A stretch of DNA of 64,000 nucleotides, taken from NCBI GenBank assembly GCA_963678705.1, contig OY783208.1:14815782-14879781 (forward strand), read 5' to 3'. Source of the stretch: Panorpa germanica. Taxonomy: Eukaryota > Arthropoda > Insecta > Mecoptera > Panorpidae. The translations under genes were made by a program, and so were the position numbers. Shown piece by piece: positions 47,941-59,509 of this stretch. Position 1 is the first letter of the stretch. Each line of letters opens with the position of its first letter. A model generated the notes under the pieces. It was not told the DNA's origin. It was given only the letters and a program-made list of their open reading frames with translations, and ran no database searches.

Positions 47941-48594
47941 GCTTTGTTGCTTAAGTAAATTTACGTTCTTCAAATAAGTTTGTGTATTTCTGTTATAGAA
48001 CACAATAGAGTTACCAACTTACAGAAAAGTAGTTTTATAAAATAACTAGCGTAGCGTAATTTTAAAATTTGGAATTCCTGTGATATAAATACAATTTGTA
48101 ATCTAATTTTAAATTATTCTTTCGGACGGCTTTTGTGTAAGCACGTGTTTCGAAGGAACTGCGTCAACGAGTGGTTTAAACAACACAATTATTGTCCTTA
48201 TTGCCGAACATTTATCTTATTTATTTAAGATGACCTTTAAGGTTGAAGATGTGTATGTTATTAAAGATGTAGATGATTCGCAACAAAACTGATAGATCAT
48301 TGACTCGTTTATCGCAAAGTAACTGATAAGTTTTTGCTTCATGTCAGCTTCATTTTAGCTTTCTAACTTGTTTTGTTGTCTACCGCATCCACCCTTTGCC
48401 TTTGCAACCTTCTCCCGACACTCAGTCTTAATATGCTCTAATACATTTATTTAAAATTTAGTTCATTTTATGTATACATTGCAAATAAAACGTAGAAAAA
48501 GAAAATAAGAAATTATTATTACCAAGTTTATAAAAATTAAGCAGATTACTTTGTACAAAAAAAAATATTTTTCTTTTGACACACAATATTGTAT

Positions 48595-49147
48595 TAGTGC
48601 AGGCGCTAGTGGTAGTTGAGTATGCAAAATGTGAGGACCGGCAACTATGGTCGGATTCTTATACCTGAGACCCTAAATAATAACAAAACACATCTTGCCA
48701 CCAGCTGTGATGGTCCCTTCACATCTCTCCTCCGAGGGGTTACGTTCTTGAAAATCTCGTTCGTAATCCAGGACACCTGCAGAAGCAAATGAGTCGTTGA
48801 AATGCTTAATTTGTAGAAAATTAACGAGAAACAAATACAAGCAGCTGTATTTGTTCCGAAAATTCAGCAGCGGAACAAATTTTAAATACTGCACGCAGTA
48901 AACAAGACCATGTTAGACATTAGAAAAATATATACATTATTACTGAAATAATCATTAAAATGATTTTTCAGATTGTACTCAATACATTTCCTTTACAAAT
49001 AAGAGTAGAGGGGTAAAAAAAAAATGGACCAAATATTTGACCGGCAAGATCCGCATTATTAATTTTTGACCTTTTCTTAACTTAAATCCATTGGTGGAAT
49101 TCGGTCCTCACATTTTGCATACTCACTTACCTCTAGCGCCCGGGCTA
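48595..49147. mobile_element. MITE with 46-bp terminal inverted repeats, 553 bp
   Basis: Downstream of gene B and absent from the gene A copy at about 15205. The arms run inward from TAGTGCAGGCGCTAGTGG on the left and TAGCCCGGGCGCTAGAGG on the inverted right, both continuing TGAGTATGCAAAATGTGAGG. TA or a TA-containing end flanks it. A 73-codon minus-strand frame (48673-48894) inside has no recognisable domain. No transposase is seen. The superfamily is uncertain. Confidence 0.75.
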
Positions 49148-50104
49148 TATGCTGATTTCACTTCGTAAATAATTTTTACTTTTCGGTTTTGGTTCACGAT
49201 ATATTAATATATTAATGTTGGATCAAAATAATGTTTTAACACTGATTATTCAAAAACCGTAACAGATAATTAAAAATTGATATCAATTGTGAATTTTCTA
49301 TAATAGAAGTAATTTTAAATAAGTTTTTTTGTTTACGAGATATCAGTATATCAAAGTTGAATCAATAAAGATAATTAAAAACTATTTAAAGTTCTAAAAT
49401 CAGGATATGAATGTTCGTCAACAAACATGGATAACTTAAAAAAAAAATCAAAACTATTTTTTTAGAGAAAAAAGTTTATGAATTTGAAAAAGATCGCATA
49501 AAAGTCAGTCACGCATACTTATTCTTATGACTTGAAGCATAAAAAATACGTTAGAAAATATATAACGTGTGCCAAAACAAAAAATGCTTTTTACAGGTAT
49601 ATATTTACAGGAACGTATAATTATTTGGAAAATAAGTAGCACATAAATTTTATAGCGTCTTAACACTGTATATTAATAAAGTTGCTTATCAAAACCTTAA
49701 ATATCTTATAGATAAAAACATAAAAACTTCGTTAGAAAACATAAATAGTGTACCTAAAGAAGAATTGTTTTATTTGGCAAAAATTAAGAAGAATATTATA
49801 AATAATCTTCTTACTTCTCAAAAAAATAAACATATTAATTTTCTATTATTATAACGATTTTTAACATAATTTCAAATGCTGAATTCAAATTTACAATTAG
49901 TTTTTAGACAAGTGTTTTTGTTTACGAGACATCAGAAAATTAAAGTAAAACCGTAAGTGTTCATTAAAAAGTATTTTATGTTTTGCAACCAGCATAAGAA
50001 ACTACGTTATAATTTATGCGATATTTAAAAAAAATATAAATTTACCTTTTACAAAAAGAGTTCTTTAATTTTAATGAGGTTGCATAACAGGCTGATATTT
50101 TAAA
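49148..50104. other. AT-rich sequence between gene B unit and Helitron B
   Basis: Paralogy with the gene A flank continues to about 49450, then stops. 49451-50104 has no ORF and no recognised element. Confidence 0.5.
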
Positions 50105-52505
50105 TCTACTATATAAAAATAAGTCGGGTTTTCCTTCCTGACGTTATAACTCCAGAACGCACGAACCGATTTCCACGGTTTTGCATTCGTTGGAAAAGTC
50201 TCGGGCTCCGTGAGGTTTATAGCAAAGCAAATTCAGGAATTCAGGTAAAATTTCAACAGAAAAGCGGGAAAATCTTTTTTCACATACAGCGCCATCTCTG
50301 ATACATAGCATAGATACAAACCAATAAAATTTCAACAGAAAAGCGGCAAAATCTTTTTTCACATACAGCGCCATCTCTGATACATAGCATAGATACAAAC
50401 CAATATTTTAAGAAGATGGCGCCGGTGCGTGATACATTGTTTGACAGTTACTCATTCTTCTCTGCTCAGTTAATTTCATGTGACAAACCGGTATTGTGTT
50501 CACTGTTAAATTGTGAAAAAAAGTTAAAAAAATAAGTTATTCGTTTCCTAACATTTCAATTGGAAACCATCAAATCAATCACGTGTATTGTGCAAATTTT
50601 TATTCAATTTCAACAGCAGGCATTTGTCTTTAAGGTGGTAAGTTGAACTGTGTAAATTATGTGGATCGTGCATTTCAGGTTACATTCACCACTCTGTCTA
50701 TAGTCCAAAATGCCTAGAGGACGACGTCCGAACATCGGCCGCCGCACAAGACATGCAAGCCAGCAACAAATTTATTCACAGAACTTAAGCGAAGAAAGAC
50801 AAAATATAATAAGAGAAAATGCCCGATTGAGACAACGCTTGAGCACACGAAGATCATTGGCATCATACAATCGCTTGGCATTCCAATATGATCCCACTAC
50901 GAACTACAGTGATGATGAAAATTTAGATATTTTACCAACGACGACTATATGCAGATATTGCATTGCGTTAAAGATCAAAAAAGAAACGGCTGGATTGTGC
51001 TGCGCAAGTGGAAAAGTCAAACTGGATCCATTACTTACACCACCACAGCCACTGAAACCATTGTTCGATGGAAGTGATCCCGATTCCAGCCATTTTCTTC
51101 AACACATCCTTGAATACAATTACTGCTTTCGCATGACTTCCTTTGGAGCTAATATCATTCGAGAAGGCGGCTTCATGCCGACTTGCAAGGTAAAAGATAC
51201 AACACACATAACCAATCACTTACACCAACACAATGAATTGCAGCACATAACAACTACATATACACCACACACTACACCATCACACGATCAGAAGTTACAC
51301 CGTATTCTTCAACAAATGATTGTTTGCAATTACAGATACAAGGACAAATATATCACTTGCATGGTTCAATGGTGCCAACACCAGATGAACCGCATCAATT
51401 TCTGCAAATATATTTCATTTCGTCGATTGTGGATCTGCTGAATGTGCGGTGCAAAATACAGGGAACACAACAGTTAAAGAGACGAATTATTGAACAGTTG
51501 CAAGCATTTTTTCACGCTTATAATGCTGTGGGTAATATGTTCAAAACAGCATTGGAACGAATGCCATCGGATACGCACAAATTTGTCATAAGAGCGGATT
51601 GTACCCCAACAGCTGAACATGTGCGAAGATTCAATGCACCCACCGTTAATGATGTTGCTGCAATTATTGTTGGCGATCCAACTAAATCGCGAAAAATTGT
51701 CGTTCAGCGAAGAAGCAATATCATGCATCGTGTAAACGAGACACATTGTTTGTACGATGCGTTACAAAATCCAATCATTTATTGGCAAGGGCAAGACGGA
51801 TACGACATCACGTTGAAGATGGTCGATCCAATTACAGGTACAATATTTACACACTAATTATTGATATTATTGCTATTATTGGTTTCCATTAACAATTCAT
51901 TTAATCTAAATAAAAATCTAAGCGCAATGAATTACTATGCGTATCGTATGATGATTCGTACACATGAGGAGAATGTCATTCTGAAGTGCCGTCGGCTATT
52001 CCAGCAATTCGCTGTCGACATGTATGTCAAAGTCGAAACCGAACGTTTAGCGTTCATCCGATTCAATCAGACAAAGCTACGATCTGAGGACTATATACAC
52101 TTGCGTGATGCTATTCATTCAGATGGTGATGTTCAGAATATTGGACGTCTGACGATTCTCCCATCATCTTATATCGGAAGCTTACGACACATGCACGAAT
52201 ACGCTCAAGACGCTATGACGTACGTGCGAAATTATGGAACTCCGGATTTATTTATTACGTTCACATGCAATCCGAAGTGGACGGAAATTGAACGTGAGTT
52301 GGAACCTCACTTTCATTTACTTAGAGAAGTTCAACTAAATAACACTAATCGAAATGAATTCATTACTGTTGTGGAATGAAATAAAATTTTTCCTTTTCAA
52401 ATATAAAACAAAAAAAAAAATGTTCTTCATCTTTTAATCACCAAACGAAATGTTACATAAAACGAAGCCATCTGATGGCGAAACGGAGTTCGCCGGGTTT
52501 GCTAG
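50105..52505 (+). mobile_element. Helitron B, internally deleted
   Basis: Starts TCTACTATATAAAAATAAG (50105) after A and ends GGCGAA-ACGGAG-TTCGCC hairpin then GGGTTTGCTAG (52505) before T. These are the Helitron 5' TC and 3' hairpin-CTAG ends, best seen here. Same family as Helitron A. A 79-bp tandem duplication lies in the leader (50247-50404) and is absent from A. The HUH core and the helicase are deleted. Confidence 0.95.
50710..52376 (+). pseudogene. Helitron B Rep gene, N-terminal part only
   Basis: Exon 1 starts MPRGRRPNIGRR (50710) and ends PTCK at 51189. The intron is 51190-51335 (GTAAAAG...TTACAG), then IQGQIYHLHGSMV. The second donor ATTACAG|GTACAA (51838) remains, but its acceptor, present in Helitron A, is deleted near 51900. 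The last piece (51930-52376) holds MNYYAYRMMIR, RLTILPSSYIGS and LFITFTCNPKW of the Helitron-like N domain, then runs directly into the 3' terminal region (LREVQLNNTN). The HUH motif, two-tyrosine motif and helicase are all missing, so no nuclease is made. Confidence 0.9.
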
Positions 52506-52786
52506 TTAATTTATAATTTTTAATATATGTTAAAATATTTTTTAATAATTTATTAATTTAACGTGTGACGAACATAATAAGAAATATGGAACTCCGATTA
52601 CTAAAAATCCATATATTTTCCATGCATTTCTATTAAAACTCTGTTTTTCATCTAGTGTAAAAAAGGTTGCAAACTGTTCAGGCGCAATGAAATTGATGTG
52701 CTAGCTGTTTAACAAATAATTATGCTTGTACGTTCTTGCTCTAAATATTTTATTATCGTTTATTATACTATAAGCTTACTAGCTTT

Positions 52787-53370
52787 TACCCCAGTCGCAA
52801 CCGACGTCTGTCTTTTATATATGGCTTTAATTTCAAGTTAAATTTAATTTAATTTTAAAATTCAAATATTCAACTTGTTCTATATAAATTTTACATACAA
52901 AAATAAATAATTTTTCATATAAACTGACTAAGAAGATATAATTTTTTTAACAAAATAAAAAATATTTTCAATTTATGCGATATTTGACTATCATTTTTAA
53001 AAAATTTGGGATTTTTTTTTTCGATTCGTAAATAAGTTACCAAGGTTGTTAGTTTATATACAAAATTTTAAGTTTTTCGCACAATTTTTACTTTTGACAA
53101 AAGCTGCCCCCGTGTCCCGAAATAAAATTTTGAAATTTTAAATTTTTTTTTAATAATAATATACTTAATTATTCTAGAATCCAGAATATGAACTTTCTCC
53201 AACGTTCCCTACCGGGCCCCCGAATTTCTTCAACCCCCCTTTTTCAATTTTTAAATTTCTAACTTTTGAGATATGTCAGCATTGAATACCCTAATACACA
53301 TGCAAAATTTCAACTTTCTATCTTTTACGAATTAAAAGTAATACAGCAAAAAAAGGCTCACTTTTATTCA
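52787..53370 (-). mobile_element. HLE-1 repeat, minus orientation
   Basis: Begins (as 3' end on the minus strand) at CTAGCTTTTACCCC (52788), with the hairpin region GTCGCAACCGAC, and shows the whole family body to about 53370 (TAATACAGCAAAAAAAGG). Uninterrupted, about 580 bp. Confidence 0.65.
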
Positions 53371-53466
53371 ACTTAAATCATAACATAAATCATACTATAG
53401 TTTAAATAATTACATTAAAATTTTACACAGATTTTTTTTCATGCAACAAAGACACCAAATGGGGGT

Positions 53467-54235
53467 TGGTTAGAAACGAAATAGTTTCTAAATGTGTAAT
53501 CTTAAACTACAATTGTTAGTTTTAAGATAAAGTATTGATATTATAAATGCTATTGTTATATTTAAGATTTCATGAATATTGTTAGTCATAAGACACCAAT
53601 ACATACAAATAATGTCACGCCGCCAGGCGCCAAGGGCTGCTAGTCCGAGGTCACACGAAGACGTGTTAGAACACGTCTGTACTGTGCTATCCCCACTCCA
53701 AGGGTTTAGCTAAAAACGCATATAATATTGAGATAGAATTCGTACGTCCTAGGAAACACACGTAATTTATAATATAAACCCAATTATATTATATTTAATT
53801 CAGAAAATACAAACGCTGATATAAAATTCGTGTTTCAACTAGAATATACGCTCTTTTGTGATCATTACTCGAATGATGTATTATAAACTCAATTATAATA
53901 TTTTAAATTAGAAAAACACATTAGAGAAAGACATATATAGGCTAACGCTCATGTTTAGCCCTGTGGTGTGTAATTCAAGAAGTTGGTTTATTAATAAATG
54001 TATTTTAAGTGAAATCAACAAGTGTTATCATTCACAAAGTTACTAGCCTCTATACCAGAACTCCAAGCATATAGAAAACTCTATATGCACCTATATGTGT
54101 AGTGAATATCTGTTTACTAGGAACCAGTCCGAACTAAACACTTTAAGCACAAAGAGTCTGACCTTACAACTCAGACTAGATATAGCTACACACCATTTTT
54201 ATCCTTCGAACCGGATATTACATCGGTTCACTCCA
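53467..54235 (+). repeat. 5' LTR of the BEL/Pao element
   Basis: 769 bp, TG...CA ends. Carries the promoter and polyadenylation signals in such elements; no clear TATA box could be singled out in this AT-rich DNA. Confidence 0.95.
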
Positions 54236-54361
54236 TTTTGGTCCTTCGAGCCGGATATTACATCGGTTCACTCCATTTTGGTCCTTCGAGCCGGATCCTA
54301 CAACGGTTCAATCCATTTTGGTTCTTCAAGCCTGAGCCTACAACGGTTCTACCCGATTGGT
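54202..54361 (+). repeat. Four 40-bp tandem repeats spanning the LTR end and primer-binding site
   Basis: Units start at 54202, 54242, 54282 and 54322 and decay towards the right. Each has a form of TCCTTCGARCCGGAT. The LTR ends at 54235 inside the first unit. TGGTCCTTCGAGCCGGAT at 54240 reads as the complement of a tRNA 3' end (CCA then a T-arm), fitting a primer-binding site a few bases after the LTR. The same motif recurs at 54280 and, changed, at 54320. Confidence 0.85.
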
Positions 54362-54994
54362 TCGATTCCTGTACCAGAGACCACAAGCTGATCCCAAGCG
54401 TCAGATGTGTTCGAGATTATTGAGATCGTGCAATTCCACTGTTCTACAAGCTGCTACTGAGAGCTGTCGCGGAGTTCATCAAAATATCAGGCTAGTGACC
54501 TATTCCTATTATTATTTTCCGAATTACATGCATGTATATGTCTTTGTTTATCTCATTGAGACAGGCTATTAAAAATTGTTAATTGTCTGATTTGCAGAAT
54601 GTGCGTAATATTGTTATATAATAGTTTCGTTGATTCGTATTATATTAAATTGTTTAAAACATTTAATTCTGTTGAGGATTAAAAGTTATTTTTGTTTTTT
54701 CATTGATTTGGTAAACGCGTTTACAATAAGCTTAAAATTATATTTGTTTAAGCAAACACGTTAAGATACATATATTCTGAGAAATATTGCGTCTGTTTTG
54801 CATCATAGGTTTATCTTACTTGCATACGCTTGTTAGGGGTTCGTCACTACACCACTTGAGTCCACGTGTTACGACTGTATTTTAAGAAGATAAGTAAAAG
54901 TACACTCCAGTTAGAATAAATATTCACTTTTAAATATTAAAATATCAAAACTTGAAGTAATTTAATATTAAAACTTTGTAATATTTAATTAATA

Positions 54995-57174
54995 ATGGCG
55001 ACTGCAATGAAAAAACTAAAAATTAAATTTGAAAATGTTATCGGTAAATTTGATTTACATTATGAAGAATGTAAAAACTTAAACCCGAATGACAAAAGTT
55101 CTTATTGTTTGCATACAATAAAAAATAGAAAAGAGGCAATCACGCCATTGATAAAATCCATCGAGGGTTTAGCTATTGATATACAATCATCGCTACCAGA
55201 GGATGGCGATGAATATAAAACGATTAAAATTAAGCTTAGTGATTTTCAAAAAAGACATATTGAATTGTTATCTTTGTTTGATAAATTAATAATTGCACAT
55301 GAACCACCGGTAAATCTGGAATTTGATATTTCTCCTCCACGATCAGTACACTCAAGTAACTCTAATTGCAACCATTATAATAAATATAGATTACCGGAAA
55401 TTCATTTAAAATCGTTCGATGGCTCAGTTGATAACTGGGCCGAATTTAGAGATTCTTTTATTTCGATGATACATGAGAATCCTGAAATAGATGACGCGCA
55501 TAAATTTAGATATTTGAAATCCGCGCTACAATCTCAGGCACAAAAGGTTATTTACGGACTTGAAACAAGTGCCGTCAATTATAAAATCGCTTGGAGCCTC
55601 TTAGAGGATCGATATGAGAATAAGCAATTGATGATCACACATCATTTAAAACGTTTAACTGAGACATCCCTTGTTAAGGGAGAAACCGCTAATGGCTTAC
55701 GTAATTATATCGATGATATAACAAAACATGTTCGCGCATTAAACGATTAGTAAAGGAGGAACAATTGTACGACACGTTAATTGTTTTCCTAACTGTTAAT
55801 AGGCTGGATATTGACAGCCAACGACAATTCCATAAATTTGCAGCAGGTGCATCAGAGCCTGTTATATTTAAAGATTTAATGAGTTTCTTATCGCGAAGAG
55901 CTCTATTGTTAGACAATTTAAATACAAAATCTAGACAACCTGTAAAGGTACAGGCTAAACAAAGTTTAATCGCTACAAAGGACAACGCGTGTTCCATATG
56001 TAAGCGGGAAGGGCATTTTGCTTTTAAATGTCAAGATATAATAAAACTCTCTGTGCCAGAGAGAAAGAAATTGATTGCATCAAAAAGATTATGTTTTAAT
56101 TGCTTGCGTTCTGGACATCGAGTGTCAGAATGCAAATCCAAATATTCGTGCTTTAAATGTAAAGAAAGGCACAATACAATTTTGCACAGTGTGGATTCAG
56201 GTGAGGACTTACAACCCTCCCCTTCCCCCATGACTGTACTTACTAGCCGATTAGGTACTCGTAAAACAATGCTTGCTACCGCGGTAGTTCAAATTCCGAA
56301 TAGTGAAGGCAAATTAATATTAGCCCGCGCCTTGTTAGATAGCGGCAGCGAATCTTCATTCGTTACACGGACATTAGCAAAACGTTTAAAATTACCTACA
56401 CAAAATGCAAATGTGTCGGTAATCGGTTTAAGCGCAAGTAACACTCACGTTACAAAACAAATAACGATTAATGTACAATCAGTACACAGTAAATATAGCA
56501 AAGAGTTGCGATGCTATATATTAAATAAGATCACAGATAATGTTCCTATCTGCGATACTGAACAGTTTGATTTGAATCTGCCCACTAATGTGAATTTGGC
56601 AGATCCAAACTATTTTAAGTCAAGTAAAATAGATATTTTGCTCGGGGCAGATATCTTTTGGAGCCTATTAGCCATTGGTCGAACAAACCTTGGTAATGGG
56701 TTGCCAACCATACAAAAAACAACATTAGGCTGGATTTTAATTCCTAATACACTCAATTCTCGGAAAAACACAACGCAGTGTTTTTTAACGCAAAACCGTG
56801 AACTTGAGACAATGAATGAGGCACCAATTCTCTCGGAAGAGGAAACGGCGTGTGAAAAGCATTTCACAGAAACTACCACTCGTGCAGCGAGCGGTAAATT
56901 TCATAATATAAACGAACCAATATTAGCATACAGACTAGGTTACGACAACCAATTAAATAATCCAGTTGCCTCAAGAGCAATATTAGAAGATTTTTACGTG
57001 GACGATCTGATCACAGGATCTGATACGGTAGAAGCGTTAATTCAAAAGTGTAAAGACAAAGATGAAAGGGCGAAAATCGCGAAAGTAATGACAGAGAGCA
57101 ATATTTCGTGGAAATTTTCTCCTGCGCGTTCTCCACACCACGGTGTGTGTGGGAAGCTAATATCAAATCAATGA
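54995..57174 (+). pseudogene. BEL/Pao gag-pro with RT and integrase fragments
   Basis: ATG 54995. Gag (to about 55740) resembles the DUF1759 region (LPEIHLKSFDGSVDNWAEF). The frame stops at TAG 55748-55750, and the protein continues in the -1 frame (KRLVKEEQLYDTL). Zinc knuckles CSICKREGHFAFKC and CFNCLRSGHRVSEC follow, then the aspartic protease (ARALLDSGSESSF, LGADIFW). After ETTTRAASGKF the frame jumps to an RT fragment with the catalytic box FYVDDLITG, then jumps again into integrase (WKFSPARSPHHG). The joins mark two internal deletions. The enzyme set for replication is therefore absent. Confidence 0.92.
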
Positions 57175-57833
57175 AAAAGGTTTTAGGGAATACTAATCTC
57201 GCGTACGAAGACATGTACACTGTATTAGTCCAAATTGAGTCCGTGTTAAACTCAAGACCCATCCACTCCATATCCAATGACCTCTCAGACCTTACCCCCC
57301 TGTCCCCTGGTCACTACCTGGTGGGAAGATCACTGACTGCCATACCTGCTTTTGATCCCGATCATGCAAATCAAAATAATCTACCGAGATTCTTTGCAAT
57401 TCAACAGATTATGCAGTACTTCTGGATACGCTGGAAGCGCGATTACGTGAATCAACTGCAACAACAGAACAAATGGAAAACTTCCGTGGGTGATCGACCA
57501 GCCGTAGGCCAATTGGTGATTATCAAGGACGATTCGGCTCCACCTTTGCAATGGTCGCTCGGAAGGATCATTCATCTGTCAACCGACGCTAAAAACGACC
57601 ACAGAGTCGCTGAAGTGAAGACCGCCCAAGGATCTTTAAAACGTTCGGTTCGAAATTTAGCACTTCTGCCATCCCAGTGTTTTTGTGTTAACAGCAATCA
57701 AGCTGATATAAAGGCTACAGTTTTAAAAGTGTCAAATGAACTGATTAGCTTTAAGCAAATGACTTTGTTTCTAATCGTTATAAAAAAATACCAGAGTATT
57801 TCTCCGTGGGGAGTCTGGTTAGAAACGAAATAG
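57108..57833 (+). pseudogene. BEL/Pao integrase C-terminal part (DUF5641-like)
   Basis: Continues the integrase in another frame from the end of the preceding ORF. It contains NSRPIHSISNDLSDLTPLSP and FWIRWKRDYVNQLQ, typical of the integrase C terminus of BEL/Pao elements, where it helps bind DNA ends. The frame runs into the 3' LTR. The catalytic core upstream is missing. A 1-nt shift near 57110-57170 separates it from the preceding piece. Confidence 0.88.
57804..57815 (+). other. Polypurine tract of the BEL/Pao element
   Basis: The purine-rich CGTGGGGAGTC lies directly before the 3' LTR, the usual plus-strand primer position. It is short, and the last two bases are not purines. Confidence 0.6.
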
Positions 57834-58584
57834 TTTCTAAATGTGTAATCTTAAGTTACAATTGTTAGTTTTAAGATAAAGTATTGATATTATAAATGCT
57901 ATTGTTATATTTAAGATTTCATGAATATTGTTAGTCATAAGACACCAATACATACAAATAATGTCACGCCGCCAGGCGCCAAGGGCTGCTAGTCCGAGGT
58001 CACACGAAGACGTGTTAGAACACGTCTGTACTGTGCTATCCCCACTCCAAGGGTTTAGCTAAAAACGCATATAATATTGAGATAGAATTCGTACGTCCTA
58101 GGAAACACACGTAATTTATAATATAAACCCAATTATATTATATTTAATTCAGAAAATACAAACGCTGATATAAAATTCGTGTTTCAACTAGAATATACGC
58201 TCTTTTGTGATCATTACTCGAACGATGTATTATAAACTCAATTATAATATTTTAAATTAGAAAAACACATTAGAGAAAGACATATATAGGCTAACGCTCA
58301 TGTTTAGCCCTGTGGTGTGTAATTCAAGAAGTTGGTTTATTAATAAATGTATTTTAAGTGAAATCAACAAGTGTTATCATTCACAAAGTTACTAGCCTCT
58401 ATACCAGAACTCCAAGCATATAGAAAACTCTATATGCACCTATATGTGTAGTGAATATCTGTTTACTAGGAACCAGTCCGAACTAAACTCTTTAAGCACA
58501 AAGAGTCTGACCTTACAACTCAGACTAGATATAGCTACACACCATTTTTATCCTTCGAACCGGATATTACATCGGTTCACTCCA
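57816..58584 (+). repeat. 3' LTR of the BEL/Pao element
   Basis: 769 bp; differs from the 5' LTR at two adjacent bases near 57855, at one near 58223 (C for T) and at one near 58489 (T for A). Followed by the target duplication GGGGT. Confidence 0.95.
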
Positions 58585-58589
58585 GGGGT

Positions 58590-59509
58590 TGTGCAAAGTA
58601 ATTTTTAATTTTGAAAATAAGGGCCACTATGGGCTATACACTTGTTATTACTGATTCCAAATTTGCAATTTGTGTGTTTTTGTTTTTGAGATCAGCATGT
58701 TGAGGCGTAAATAATACAGATATTAAAAATGTTGTCTAGTTTTGAAATCAGCATGAAAAACAACGCTAAAAAATATGTTTAAAATATAAACTAAAAAGTT
58801 CATTTTTCCTCATTTTAACCTCAATTTTATTTTTTATTGATATTTAAATTTTGTACAGCACTTTGAAGTTAAAATACCGATATTTCTTGAAAGAAATCAG
58901 AAACTTTGTTATTTTAAAATACGTAAAAATTGAAAAAAAAACTCGATAGCGTTACGTCGTATTTATTTACGTAAAGAAATAGTTTGCAAAACTTTAATGG
59001 ATCGGTGATTTTAAGCTAGAGAAGGCACTGACTCTAAATAAGCTAAGTGTGAGAAAAACGCGTTTAAAAGTTTCAAAGAAAGACGAAACAGAGAGGTGAA
59101 ACCTGAATACTCTATATCTCCGACAGTTTTACTCCATTCGACTGCAAATTTTCACACAAAAAACTTAGTATGTTTTACATTAAGCTAAATAAATAATTAT
59201 CACATTTAACTTATATTAAATTTTGTAGAAAACTGGATTCACTAGTTTAAATATAACTTCGATTTCTAAGTAAATAAAACATTTTATGAGAGATTCTAAA
59301 ATACGTTATAGAAAGCGTATTTTGTAATTGATATGCCAATAAATTTACCATTAAATAAAACATGAATTTATCATTTGTACTAGAAATATAATTGTTTATT
59401 CGTCTATGCTACAAATTATGCTATTTCCTAGTTACAAATCGTTTCTTCTAGCCGCCCTTGTCTATGTTTAAACAATAGTTCAAAATAGAGCTCGGGGATA
59501 GAACCTGTT
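58590..59509. other. AT-rich downstream flank of RING gene D
   Basis: No ORF or transposon end recognised. Likely holds the 3' UTR of gene D, which is transcribed leftward. A possible poly(A) signal on the minus strand lies in the TTTATT at about 59334-59390. Confidence 0.45.

Larger units (their letters stand above)
45217..48228 (+). pseudogene. RING gene B: RING-H2 protein with lost acceptor and zinc ligand
   Basis: Paralogue of gene A. Exon 1 (45217-45443) is intact: ATG after TTTCAG, LEKIVNFLNENAPFYEY, CEIC, donor AG|GTAGAA. The longer frame from 45151 reads through the upstream acceptor and is not the real start. The second exon sequence (48126-48228) still reads CKHVF and CPYC, but its acceptor has changed from TTTCAG to TTTCGG, and the fifth zinc ligand is Arg (CKHVFRRNC) instead of His. 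Two lesions at the same exon argue that selection has ceased. The intron contains mariner-4 and two MITE-like insertions, giving about 2.7 kb against 2.0 kb in A. Confidence 0.78.
53467..58584 (+). mobile_element. BEL/Pao LTR retrotransposon, recent, pol deleted
   Basis: Two 769-bp LTRs (53467-54235, 57816-58584) start TGGTTAGAAACG and end TCACTCCA, and a 5-bp duplication GGGGT flanks the element (53462-53466, 58585-58589). I count 4 differences between the LTRs, so the insertion is young. The internal part encodes Gag, an aspartic protease, a fragment of RT and the integrase C terminus. The gene order and domains are BEL/Pao. At 5.1 kb it is shorter than complete members because most of RT, RNase H and the integrase core are deleted. 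Confidence 0.95.

Noticed and set aside
54202-54361. 40-bp direct repeats considered as a CRISPR-like array
   Set aside because: The units are contiguous without unique spacers and lie at an LTR end, so they are a tandem repeat of the primer-binding region.
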